Source: Deinococcus cellulosilyticus NBRC 106333 = KACC 11606 (lineage in GTDB: Bacteria; Deinococcota; Deinococci; Deinococcales; Deinococcaceae). From it: a stretch of 64,000 nt of DNA. Shown here piece by piece: positions 8,944 to 16,021 of this stretch. The notes beneath the pieces were generated by a model, which saw only the letters and a list, made by a program, of their open reading frames with translations, did not search any database and had not been told where the DNA came from. Made by a program: the position numbers and the translations under genes. Every line of letters begins with the position of its first letter. Position 1 is the stretch's first letter. The stretch is from assembly GCF_007990775.1 (NCBI RefSeq), contig NZ_BJXB01000025.1, positions 23,549 through 87,548 on the forward strand, given 5' to 3'.

Positions 8944-9101
8944 GAGGTCCCCACCATGAAAATCCCTGCGTAAACTGCACATCCAATGCCCAGTCCCAGG
9001 CATCCTCTGCGGCGGTGGCGACGGTGCCTGCGGTGACGGCGGTGAGAATGCGACCCGATGAAAGAACCAATTGAAAATGAACCCACTGAGAAACTGCTCA
9101 T
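8916..9101 (-). CDS. Small Arg/His-rich membrane protein, unknown
   Basis: 61 residues. It starts MSSFSVGSFSIGSF, continues with an HRRHRRHRR basic stretch, and ends with one hydrophobic segment (about residues 34-60, from LGLGIG to WLVIT) that could span the membrane. A perfect AGGAGG lies 4 nt before the ATG at 9101, which is the main reason for calling it real. The reading frame overlaps the start of the kinase-fold gene. The repeated codons for R and H make it low-complexity, so a chance frame cannot be excluded. Confidence 0.5.
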   Translation of the reverse strand: MSSFSVGSFSIGSFIGSHSHRRHRRHRRHRRRGCLGLGIGCAVYAGIFMVGTSWVTWLVIT

Positions 9102-9236
9102 GCTGCCTCCTGTTATACGGTGTTTGATCTTCACCGTCTCTGTGAAGAATTACGGTCTTGGAGGCCAGACCGTTCCCTGCAGTCCAGAACTGACCGCTGA
9201 AGCCCGACGGCTGACTGCTTTTCTGCACAGCCTTTT

Positions 9237-9265
9237 TTGACAAAACAGACCTTTTCCTGTACACT
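9237..9265 (+). promoter_or_regulatory. Strong sigma-70-type promoter of rpmI-rplT
   Basis: TTGACA at 9237-9242, 17-bp spacer, TACACT at 9260-9265. Predicted start near 9272 leaves a leader of about 85 nt before rpmI. Confidence 0.85.
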
Positions 9266-9271
9266 CATAAG

Positions 9272-9356
9272 GCTGAAGTGAAGCCGGGAAAACTGCGCCT
9301 GTCGCGACCGCGCTTCCGGGTTTACCCCAAGGGGAAAACCTCAGGAGGACATCAAA
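9272..9356 (+). promoter_or_regulatory. Structured rpmI leader, candidate L20 autoregulatory site
   Basis: The leader can form a stem CCGG(G)AA/TTCCGG enclosing a GC-rich arm, then a second hairpin GGTTT-A-CCC/GGG-A-AAACC directly before AGGAGG (9343-9348). In several bacteria ribosomal protein L20 binds the leader of its own operon and represses translation. Nothing here proves L20 binding; it is proposed from position and structure. Confidence 0.4.
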
Positions 9357-9559
<203 letters not shown>

Positions 9560-9560
<1 letters not shown>

Positions 9561-9922
9561 TGCCACGCGCCAAGACTGGTATCATCCGCCGTCGTCGTCA
9601 CAAGAAGGTTCTGAAGCGCGCCAAGGGCTTCTGGGGTTCACGCTCCAAGAACTACAAAAACGCCTTCCAGACCCTGCTGAACGCAGCCACCTACGAATAC
9701 CGCGACCGTCGCAACAAGAAGCGCGACTTCCGTCGCCTGTGGATTCAGCGCATCAACGCCGCTGCCCGCCTGAACGACATCAGCTACTCCAGCCTGATGT
9801 TCGGTCTGAAAAAAGCCGGCGTGGCCCTGGACCGCAAAGTCCTCGCTGACATCGCTGCCCGCGAGCCCCAGGTGTTCGCCACCCTGGTGACCACCGCCAA
9901 GAACGCTCTCGCCAGCGCTTAA
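9560..9922 (+). CDS. rplT: 50S ribosomal protein bL20
   Basis: 120 residues beginning MPRAKTGIIRRRRHKKVLKRAKG; binds 23S rRNA early in 50S assembly and in several bacteria represses its own operon. The long basic N-terminal helix and globular C-terminal half (LMFGLKKAGVALDRKVLADIA) are intact. The ATG shares its A with the rpmI stop codon. An intrinsic terminator follows directly. Confidence 0.97.
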
Positions 9923-9934
9923 GGCTTGAACCAG

Positions 9935-9966
9935 AACCACCCCTGACAAATCAGGGGTGGTTTTTT
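9935..9966 (+). terminator. Intrinsic terminator of rpmI-rplT
   Basis: A 12-bp stem AACCACCCCTGA/TCAGGGGTGGTT with a CAAA loop, then TTTT. Confidence 0.93.
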
Positions 9967-9972
9967 CATGGC

Positions 9973-10467
9973 TCAATCGAGTTTCAGGGCCTCATGGTCC
10001 TGCCCGAGCACCCTGCAGAGCCCTTTGACCACCAGGGCATGGTCTTCTCTTTGTGGCACACCAGAGACGGTCACCACCCCCACCAGTTCTCCTGTCTTCA
10101 GGGCAATGGGGAATGCACCGCCATGGGTGGCGTAATCTGCATCTGACAGACCGTGTGCAGTGGTGACATCTGTGTCCTGTGACCTGAGCTCCTGCCCGAT
10201 CTGGTAGGAACTTTTCTGGAAGTGCTTGACCACATTGGCCTTTCTGCGCACCCAGTTCAGGTTGTCCGGGTTGGTGCCCGGAAGTGCCGTGAAGAACAGC
10301 TGCAGCCCATCCAGACGGTGGATGTCAATCACCACCCCTTTTTCTTCCTGAACAGCAATGTCGCGAATGGCGTTGCCCAGTTCCCATGCGGTGTCGAAAT
10401 CAAAAACCTCAAACCTGAGGGCTTCCTCCTGCTTTTGCAGGCGTGCAAGATCTTCGGTGAAATTCAT
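9973..10467 (-). CDS. UPF0303 / HbpS-GlcG-like domain protein
   Basis: 164 residues, matching the heme-degrading-like UPF0303 family (YBR137W fold). Recognisable parts are the segment GLQLFFTALPGTNPDNLNWVRRKANVV and the glycine-rich HGGAFPIALKTGELVGVVTVSG loop. Its biochemical role in the family is not settled. It begins directly after the stop of the Gfo/Idh/MocA oxidoreductase gene (no gap), so both are made from one mRNA and may act on the same substrate. Confidence 0.8.
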   Translation of the reverse strand: MNFTEDLARLQKQEEALRFEVFDFDTAWELGNAIRDIAVQEEKGVVIDIHRLDGLQLFFTALPGTNPDNLNWVRRKANVVKHFQKSSYQIGQELRSQDTDVTTAHGLSDADYATHGGAFPIALKTGELVGVVTVSGVPQREDHALVVKGLCRVLGQDHEALKLD

Positions 10468-11520
10468 TCAGCCCTTCCTTTCAACACTCAGGCGCTGGCC
10501 TGTGGCAGAGGATTTCTCGCCCAGTTCCAGCAGTTCCATCACCAGTGTGGCTTCTTCAGCCGTGACAGGGTTGGAGGTCCCATTCAACAGCGCAGCAGCA
10601 ATCCCTGTGTAATAGCTCTGGTAACTGCCCACCTGATTGTCTACCTCAGTTTTGATTGTCTGGCCTTCACTCTGGGTATACAGGGTGCCTTTTTCAGGAT
10701 CATGGCCCCAGTTTTCAGACCCCGGACGGCCTCCAGCTTTCAGAGCGCTTTCCTGGGGGTCCAGCCCATATTTGATGTAACTTCCCTCTGTGCCATGCAC
10801 AATGAACCTGGGGTTGGGTGCAGCCACCAGCATCGATCCATGCAAAATCACCCGCAGAGGGCCATATCCGAGCACCACATGGAAGAAGTCCGTGGCCTGC
10901 CCTCCATCCCTCTGGACAGAGAGATCAGCCTGCAGGGTGTCTGGCATCCCAAAAAGCTGTAAGGCCTGGTCCAGCACATGGGGTCCGAGGTCGTACCACA
11001 GTCCACTGCCTGGGAGGTCCTGTTCCCTCCAGCGGTTCACCACACCAGGTCGAAAACGGTCGAAGTGGGATTCAAAGTGCACCACCCGGCCCAGACGTCC
11101 TTCTGCAATCAGCCTTTTGATGGTCAGGAAATCCGCATCCCAGCGCCTGTTGTGGAAGACCGAGAGCAGCAGTTCGGAGCGGGCCGCCAGGGTGTCCAGT
11201 TCACGTGCCTCCACCGCCGTCAGGGTGAAGGGTTTGTCCACCACCACATGTTTTCCGGCCATGAGTGCAGCTTTAGCCAGATCAAAATGGGTGGTGTTGG
11301 GGGTGGCGATCACCACCAGATCGACATCTTCTCTGGAAAGGGCTTGCAGAGGATCTGGTTCCACCACTGCGTCCGGAAAATCGGCGTGAACTTTCTCAGG
11401 CTGACTGGAGGAGACCACATGAAGCTTCAGGTCCTGCACGCTGGCAATCAGGGGGGCATGGAAGGTTTTTCCTGCAAAGCCGTAACCAAGCAGGGCCACA
11501 TTCAGGGTTCTGGCCGTCAT
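10468..11520 (-). CDS. Gfo/Idh/MocA family NAD(P)-dependent oxidoreductase
   Basis: 350 residues. N-terminal Rossmann fold with GYGFAGKTFHAPL; the DKP motif (VVVDKPF) holds the sugar-binding Lys; C-terminal alpha/beta domain. The GFAGKTFHAPLI beginning is typical of the YdgJ/IolW subgroup (scyllo-inositol-type or related sugar dehydrogenases), but the substrate is inferred only at that level. First gene of a two-gene operon. TATAAA at 11527-11532 on the minus strand, 6 nt from the ATG, suggests a leaderless mRNA. Confidence 0.88.
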   Translation of the reverse strand: MTARTLNVALLGYGFAGKTFHAPLIASVQDLKLHVVSSSQPEKVHADFPDAVVEPDPLQALSREDVDLVVIATPNTTHFDLAKAALMAGKHVVVDKPFTLTAVEARELDTLAARSELLLSVFHNRRWDADFLTIKRLIAEGRLGRVVHFESHFDRFRPGVVNRWREQDLPGSGLWYDLGPHVLDQALQLFGMPDTLQADLSVQRDGGQATDFFHVVLGYGPLRVILHGSMLVAAPNPRFIVHGTEGSYIKYGLDPQESALKAGGRPGSENWGHDPEKGTLYTQSEGQTIKTEVDNQVGSYQSYYTGIAAALLNGTSNPVTAEEATLVMELLELGEKSSATGQRLSVERKG

Positions 11521-11679
11521 GTTTTCTTTATAACCCAGATGGTGGGGTTGCGGTGCATGTTTGTGCGACCATCGAACGATCGTCCTGCTGGTTTAGACGT
11601 CCTGCTCCATGAACGCCATGAGGGGTTATCCTGTGTTGATTCCTGAAAGGCAGACCTTTCAGAGCCGCTTGGAGGAAAA

Positions 11680-12498
11680 ATGTTTCACCAGAGACTCCTG
11701 GAACGAACCCAAAAGCTGAACACCCGCCTGTGTCTGGGTCTGGACCCCCGACTGAATGCACATGGCAGTTTTGAACAGATGAAACAGCAGACGCTGGCTG
11801 TGCTTGAAGGCGTGGCACCCTACGCGGCCTGTGTGAAACCCCAGGCCGCTTTTTATGAAGCCATGGGCCTTGAGGGCATTGCTTTCATGGTGGAACTCAT
11901 GCGTCTGGCCCGCACGCTGGGCCTTCCGGTGCTGCTCGATGCCAAGCGTGGCGACATTGGGAGCACGGCAGAAGCTTACGCCCAGGCCTGGATGACCGGA
12001 GAACATGCAGGAAACGCCCTGACGGTGAACCCTTACCTGGGCTTTGAAACGCTCAGACCTTTCATTGATGCAGGCCGCAAGAATGGAGGTGGGGTCTTTG
12101 TGCTGGTCAAAACCTCCAATCCAGGCTCGAAAGACCTGCAGGACCTGCAAACACCCCAGGGTCTGCTTGCCGAGGTTGTCGCAAAAGCCCTGGACCAGAT
12201 CGCAGCAGAAGAAGGAGATGGGATCAGCAGTGTGGGAGCCGTGGTCGGGGCCACCCACCCGGCAGAACTGAAAAAGTTCCGTGACCTGATGCCCAGGGCC
12301 ACCCTGCTTCTTCCCGGTCTGGGGGCCCAGGGGGCAAGAGCTGAAGACCTTGCAGATGCCTTCAATGCCGAAGGCGTGGGGGCCGTGGTGAGTGCCTCCA
12401 GAGGCATCCAGTACGCCAGTGCAGACCTGGATGTGGAAGCCGCAGTTCAGGCGGCCATTGGCTTCAGGGACCAGCTGAATCAGGCTGTGCAGCACTGA
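11680..12498 (+). CDS. pyrF: Orotidine 5'-phosphate decarboxylase
   Basis: Last step of de novo UMP synthesis. 272 residues, the longer bacterial type (PyrF group 2). Catalytic signature DAKRGDIGSTA at about residues 87-97 gives the Lys-Asp pair; CLGLDPRL near the N-terminus and LLPGLGAQGA near the C-terminus bind the phosphate. GGAGG 4 nt before the ATG. Monocistronic, closed by a bidirectional terminator. Confidence 0.95.
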   Translation: MFHQRLLERTQKLNTRLCLGLDPRLNAHGSFEQMKQQTLAVLEGVAPYAACVKPQAAFYEAMGLEGIAFMVELMRLARTLGLPVLLDAKRGDIGSTAEAYAQAWMTGEHAGNALTVNPYLGFETLRPFIDAGRKNGGGVFVLVKTSNPGSKDLQDLQTPQGLLAEVVAKALDQIAAEEGDGISSVGAVVGATHPAELKKFRDLMPRATLLLPGLGAQGARAEDLADAFNAEGVGAVVSASRGIQYASADLDVEAAVQAAIGFRDQLNQAVQH

Positions 12499-12508
12499 AG
12501 CACATGAA

Positions 12509-12544
12509 AAGCAAAAGGCACCCTCTTCTGGGTGCCTTTTGCTT
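12509..12544. terminator. Bidirectional terminator between pyrF and a convergent gene
   Basis: A 15-bp perfect stem AAGCAAAAGGCACCC/GGGTGCCTTTTGCTT with a 6-nt loop, A-rich on the left and T-rich on the right, usable from both sides. Confidence 0.88.
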
Positions 12545-12555
12545 TGAAGCATCAC

Positions 12556-13050
12556 TCAGTTGACTTTGAGGTAAGACTCCAGCAAAGAATCAATCAGTTC
12601 CACGCCACCATCGATCAGGTACTGTCCCAGCCCGTCGTTGCTGGCAGAGTAACCAAAGTAGGTGTTCCACCAGATCACCACAGGGTAGGGGTACAGGTCA
12701 TCCTTGTTCAGGCTGGCAAATGCGCCATCATCACTGACGGTGATGGTGGTCAGCCAGGCTCTGGGGTTGCCGTTGGTGGCCTGCACGCTGAAATCAACAG
12801 CCCAGTTGGTGCAAGCCTTGTCTCCCATTTCTTTAAAGGGAATCTTGTTGGCTTTGGCTGTGTCCACAAAATAGTCGTAGAGGGTCTGTGCGACCTTCTG
12901 GGACGTGGCTCCCAGACCACCCACCTGAGCGGTGAAAGAATTGTTGTCGATGCAGAGCTCAGTTCCTGCAAGGTTGTCTTCAGGTGCAGCGAAAGCAGAA
13001 CCAAGGCTGAGGACACAGGCTGCAGACAGCATCAGAACGGATTTTTTCAT
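12556..13050 (-). CDS. Secreted protein of unknown function
   Basis: 164 residues with a clear Sec signal peptide (MKKSVLMLSAACVLSLGSAFA). The mature protein has two cysteines (ELCIDNN and KACTNW) that could pair, and several acidic and aromatic residues near the C-terminus. No family recognised. GGAGG is 7 nt before the ATG. Confidence 0.75.
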   Translation of the reverse strand: MKKSVLMLSAACVLSLGSAFAAPEDNLAGTELCIDNNSFTAQVGGLGATSQKVAQTLYDYFVDTAKANKIPFKEMGDKACTNWAVDFSVQATNGNPRAWLTTITVSDDGAFASLNKDDLYPYPVVIWWNTYFGYSASNDGLGQYLIDGGVELIDSLLESYLKVN

Positions 13051-13377
13051 GGGTTTTCCTCCGGGTGGTGCCCCTTCAGTATAGGGGGCTGTTATTCTAC
13101 AAATCTCACAGCCAGTGGTCTGTCAGGACAATGCAGCGGCAGGCGTTGCAGATGGATTGGAACGGCCAGATCATGCGTTACAGGCTTGAAGTCAAAATTT
13201 CACACAACACGTCACTGTCCTGAAGGAGTGAGCACAGGGCAGAAACCTTTATTACTGCTTTCAGCAGAACACTGGGCTCCTGCTGTTGTGATGCAGAAGA
13301 AGGGATGCTGGGGCATCCCTTCTTCTGCACGAAAATTTATTGTCATGCACTGAAAATCATTCAAAACCGTGAACTGT
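13051..13377. other. Non-coding region downstream of rsr with a long hairpin
   Basis: No gene. The notable content is a 17-bp perfect inverted repeat at 13292-13329 (separate entry). The left end holds the promoter of the secreted-protein gene. Confidence 0.6.
13292..13329. repeat. Perfect 17-bp hairpin 3' of rsr
   Basis: TGCAGAAGAAGGGATGC (13292-13308) and its exact complement (13313-13329) separated by TGGG. No T-run follows on either strand, so it is not a standard intrinsic terminator. It could stabilise the 3' end of the rsr mRNA or be a dispersed repeat; the GCAGAAG core recurs near 48430 and 49990. Confidence 0.8.
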
Positions 13378-15000
13378 TTACTGCAAGATGAAGTCGCCCA
13401 TCACCTCGGGGGTGGCAGTATCAAACCCCACCACATCCAGCATGCCAGCGTCTTTCGGGTCGGCAATGCTGAAACGGTTCGCCACCATGCCCACCACAAT
13501 CAGTTTTGCAGGGATGCCCATTTCCCTGCGGTACTGCTGCAGGGCCTGGGCGGGGTGGATCTTGCCGTACCAGGTTTCGCTGTCGGTGTAGACCACGAAA
13601 GCATCAACTTCGATCTTTTCCTTGAGGGCATGCCGCATGGGGAGGGAGCAGTCCGTTCCACCCATCGGGATGCGGGCCACTGTGCGCACCACATCGTCCA
13701 GACGCTGGCGTGGAGAGATGTTGATGGGGGTCATGCCCGGGTCTCCTCCACCCCACTGTCCACCGTACCCACCACCTGCAGCGCTGAATCCGGTGATCAT
13801 GTGCTGGGCTTCCACCGCAGCGGTCACCAGGGCCATTGCTGCACTGGCCACCCTGGGGGTCAGGCCGGGCACCCCTGCAATCTGTCCCGCTTCCATGCTT
13901 CCCGAAACATCCAGAGCAAGCATCATGCGCTTGCCTGTAGGGGTCACACTGCCGAAAGCCGTGTAGAAAGCAGCATCCAGTGCATCCACCACCTGCTGAA
14001 CCGGCGTCCAGCTGGTCCCCTGACCACGCATGCCGTGTCCTGCAGCGTAGGTCTTCAGGGCTGCGAGCACCTTGATGGGGTGCAGGCGGGCCTTCAGGAT
14101 GGCCTCGCTGTTGCCCAGTTTCTGGGTCACGAGACGCTGGGATTCAGACATGGGGGTGAGGAGTCCAATGCGGGTCATGTTGGCGAGGTTGCGCACCATC
14201 GCTTCCAGAGGCATGTGGGGCAGCATGGCTTCCCACACTTCAGGGCGGGTCAGGAATTCGGTGGGGATGGCTTCGCGGGGCAGGCGGTATTTCTCGATCA
14301 GATGGACCACTTCTTTCAAAGGGGCGGTCTGTGCCTGACGGAAAGCGTCCACAATCTCCAGACCCTGGGCAGGAGCAAACTCATCCTGGGTGATCCAGCG
14401 GTATAGCTTCTGGTGCGCGTCCGACTGCGCTTTCGGGTGGGCCAGACGCAGGGCGTCCCGGTGGGTCCAGCCGTCACGCTGGCGGTATTTCACCGCCAGC
14501 AGGGCCAGGGCCTTCACGTCCTTCTGGTTGTACCAGTCCCCGATGGCGCGGCGCAGACCGCGACCCCACCCACGAAAACCCTGCACGAAATCCATGAAGT
14601 GGAACAGGTGCGTCCCGATGCGGGCCACGCGAGGCAGGGCCTCCAGGGCCGCTTTTCGGGTCTGCTCATTACCAAAACTCGCGCACATCGCCAGCGCAAA
14701 CAGGGCAGGATCATTTTTGGGGGCACGTCCCGATTCGCTGATCTCAGCGATGCGGTTCACGGTGCGGATGCCGTCCAGTTCGATGCAGCGTTTCACGGCC
14801 TCTGCGTTGTCGATGGTCAGTTTCTGCTCACCGACATAAAAGGTTCCGCCCTCGGACCCGAGGATCAGAAAACGGTCAAGTTGTGTCCAGTCACTGACTT
14901 CCCAGGCGTAACCGCCAGCGTTGTTGGCTTTCTGGTTGCTTCCGGGGATGGGCTGGTTCTGAGGCGTGCGAGAGGTCTGGTAATGCTTCGTCCACTTCAT
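13378..15000 (-). CDS. rsr: Ro60-like TROVE domain protein Rsr
   Basis: Bacterial orthologue of the Ro60 autoantigen: a ring of HEAT-like repeats (TROVE, about residues 10-350) that binds Y RNAs and misfolded RNAs, plus a C-terminal von Willebrand A domain (about 355-540). The metal site is intact: DVSGSM at the MIDAS, then GGTDCS. In Deinococcus radiodurans Rsr joins PNPase through Y RNA and aids rRNA maturation and stress RNA decay (family knowledge). 540 residues. The start at 15000 (MKWTKHYQTS) has AAGGTGA just upstream. Immediately 5' lie Y-RNA-like stem-loops and a tRNA-like array on the same strand. Confidence 0.95.
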   Translation of the reverse strand: MKWTKHYQTSRTPQNQPIPGSNQKANNAGGYAWEVSDWTQLDRFLILGSEGGTFYVGEQKLTIDNAEAVKRCIELDGIRTVNRIAEISESGRAPKNDPALFALAMCASFGNEQTRKAALEALPRVARIGTHLFHFMDFVQGFRGWGRGLRRAIGDWYNQKDVKALALLAVKYRQRDGWTHRDALRLAHPKAQSDAHQKLYRWITQDEFAPAQGLEIVDAFRQAQTAPLKEVVHLIEKYRLPREAIPTEFLTRPEVWEAMLPHMPLEAMVRNLANMTRIGLLTPMSESQRLVTQKLGNSEAILKARLHPIKVLAALKTYAAGHGMRGQGTSWTPVQQVVDALDAAFYTAFGSVTPTGKRMMLALDVSGSMEAGQIAGVPGLTPRVASAAMALVTAAVEAQHMITGFSAAGGGYGGQWGGGDPGMTPINISPRQRLDDVVRTVARIPMGGTDCSLPMRHALKEKIEVDAFVVYTDSETWYGKIHPAQALQQYRREMGIPAKLIVVGMVANRFSIADPKDAGMLDVVGFDTATPEVMGDFILQ

Positions 15001-15073
15001 GTGTTCACCTTCTTTCGTGAGGGAATGGCGATTGGCGAACCGCCTTTGCAAAGGCAGTTAAACGGTGTAAATC

Positions 15074-15145
15074 AAGGCCGGATGAGCAGGCGGGATCAGG
15101 GCTGTATCCAATCCATGGGTAACCTGACACCATCGACCCGGCCCT
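15074..15145 (-). ncRNA. Y-RNA-like stem-loop Y3, directly upstream of rsr
   Basis: On the minus strand the ends pair as AGGGCCGG/CCGGCCTT, or one register inward as GGCCGGGT/ATCCGGCC, followed by unpaired CG, the layout of a Ro-binding helix. An inner stem GTCAGG/CCTGAT encloses GGTTACC. The motif GGGTCGATGG is at 15130-15139. G-U pairs occur only when read on the minus strand, which supports this orientation. Position matches the Y RNA of D. radiodurans, next to rsr. Expression is unproven. Confidence 0.55.
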
Positions 15146-15190
15146 CTGAGACAAGAAACCTTCCAGCGGCACTGACAGGACTTACTGCAG

Positions 15191-15223
15191 CACCCAGGGT
15201 TTTGCGGCTTGCTGCCCTGGGTG
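15191..15223. repeat. 9-bp perfect hairpin in the rsr upstream region
   Basis: CACCCAGGG at 15191-15199 and CCCTGGGTG at 15215-15223. It lacks the CG-bulge signature of the neighbouring Y-like elements, so its role is unknown. Confidence 0.6.
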
Positions 15224-15274
15224 AACATTGCAGCCCTGCAGGTGGATCAACCCCTCGGAGGAAGTTGAGGTCAC

Positions 15275-15313
15275 CCATCTCCAGCGACCCAATGCCGGTA
15301 AAAACGGAGATGG
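15275..15313 (-). ncRNA. Y-like hairpin Y4 (weak)
   Basis: Outer stem CCATCTCC/GGAGATGG (8 bp) on the minus strand, inner ACC/GGT hairpin, and GGGTCGCTGG placed like the bulged Ro motif of the tRNA insertions. It may be a relic of an insertion-type module without its tRNA scaffold. Low confidence. Confidence 0.3.
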
Positions 15314-15371
15314 ATTTGAGGAGCGCAGATTTCCACTAGCACAGCCTGGAAGATCGGTCCGAAAAACAAAC

Positions 15372-15448
15372 CTGTGGATAAAGGATGCGAGCAGGGGAAT
15401 ACGGTTTAACTTGAAAGGTTAAGGTAACCTGCCCACTTCGACCCACAG
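15372..15448 (-). ncRNA. Y-RNA-like stem-loop Y2 with U-rich tail
   Basis: Best canonical Y RNA candidate. Minus-strand ends pair over 8 bp (CTGTGGGT/ATCCACAG, one G-U), then a CG bulge, then AAG/CTT: the arrangement of the Ro-binding helix in animal and bacterial Y RNAs. Inside, GGGCAGG/CCTGCTC (7 bp) and a TTAAC/GTTAA hairpin follow, with GGTTACC at the junction. Just 3' is GTTTGTTTTT, so the stem could also end transcription. Signature GGGTCGAAG lies at 15436-15444. Confidence 0.65.
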
Positions 15449-15462
15449 AAGAGACTTGAGAG

Positions 15463-15525
15463 CTTGCGGGTGAGGTGTTGCCCATGGGTTTTTTTGGAGG
15501 TAACCCATGAACTCCGACCCGCAAG
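15463..15525 (-). ncRNA. Y-RNA-like stem-loop Y1
   Basis: Minus-strand ends pair over 9 bp (CTTGCGGGT/ACCCGCAAG), then a CG bulge on the 5' strand and GAG/CTC; the inner stem is CATGGGTT/AACCCATG with GGTTACC across its 3' edge. Signature GGGTCGGAG at 15512-15520. Same design as Y2 and Y3 but shorter (63 nt). Confidence 0.6.
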
Positions 15526-15541
15526 GAGGATGTTTATTTTT

Positions 15542-15576
15542 GTCGTGGATGCTCAGGTATCCCATCCGTCCACGAC
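15542..15576 (-). ncRNA. Small Y-like hairpin Y0 (weak)
   Basis: An 8-bp stem GTCGTGGA/TCCACGAC with CG immediately after the 5' strand and GGGATACC in the loop, a variant of the GGTTACC seen in the neighbours. Only 35 nt; may be a fragment. Confidence 0.35.
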
Positions 15577-15608
15577 CTGGAGTGTTTGACATGAGGGAAA
15601 TCTCCCTC

Positions 15609-15683
15609 TGGTGGAAAGGGTGGGACTCGAACCCACAGCCTGTCGCGTGCAAGGCGAATGCTCTCCCATTGAGCTACCATCCC
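15609..15683 (-). tRNA. tRNA-Ala(UGC)-like gene, divergent, no insertion
   Basis: Complete cloverleaf of 75 nt with encoded CCA. D arm GCTC/GAGC, anticodon loop CTTGCAC (anticodon UGC), T arm GTGGG TTCGAGT CCCAC. The alanine identity pair G3-U70 is present. The acceptor stem has one U-U mismatch (5-68) and the anticodon stem one mismatch (27-43), unusual for a working tRNA. It is the last and only uninterrupted member of the array leading to rsr. Confidence 0.7.
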
Positions 15684-15761
15684 AGACCTGTCTTTTTCTT
15701 TGATGCTCCTTTCTTTTTCATCCCAGACCAGCCAGAGAGGGGCTCTGCTGGCCCGGGGGTT

Positions 15762-15883
15762 CGGACAGGAAAGGCGGGATTTGAACCCACGACCTCTCGA
15801 TCACCGGATACCTGCGGCCCATTTCTGGGCAAGGGACGGTAACCGCTCTGAACACCCTCCCTGGCTGGGCTACAATCCTGTCC
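15762..15883 (-). ncRNA. tRNA-like RNA with extended acceptor and Y-type hairpin
   Basis: About 122 nt. T arm GTGGG TTCAAAT CCCGC and a D-type arm (GCCC/GGGT) are clear. The 5' and 3' ends pair over 11 positions with two U-U mismatches (GGACAGG outer part perfect), longer than a 7-bp tRNA acceptor, and no CCA is encoded. No sound anticodon arm was found. The middle holds GCCCA-GAAA-TGGGC flanked by CCCTT and CGCAGG, and an outer GGTTACC/GGTATCC pairing. Reads as a tRNA mimic rather than a tRNA. Confidence 0.55.
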
Positions 15884-15887
15884 TGAA

Positions 15888-15999
15888 GGTGAAGGGTGGG
15901 ACTCGAACCCACACTGACGGTCAGCATTCCGCAACGGCTCTGCAAAGAGCGAATGTGCACGGGACGCATGCGTTGTCCTGCCATTAGACGACGCTTCAC
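15888..15999 (-). ncRNA. tRNA-like RNA with Gln-type D arm and internal hairpin
   Basis: 112 nt. Six acceptor pairs (GTGAAG/CTTCAC), D arm region GTCTAATGGCAGGAC as in Gln-type tRNAs, and T arm GTGGG TTCGAGT CCCAC. Between D and T arms an enlarged section carries GCTC/GAGC and CATTC/GAATG stems with CGTTGCG bulged, at the place of the Y-type motif (15929-15940). No standard anticodon arm and no CCA. Confidence 0.5.
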
Positions 16000-16021
16000 A
16001 AGCGAAAAACGAAGACAAGTG

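Noticed and set aside
8943..9264. Long N-terminal extension of the kinase-fold gene.
   Set aside because: It overlaps a better supported small gene and its promoter and lacks kinase similarity.
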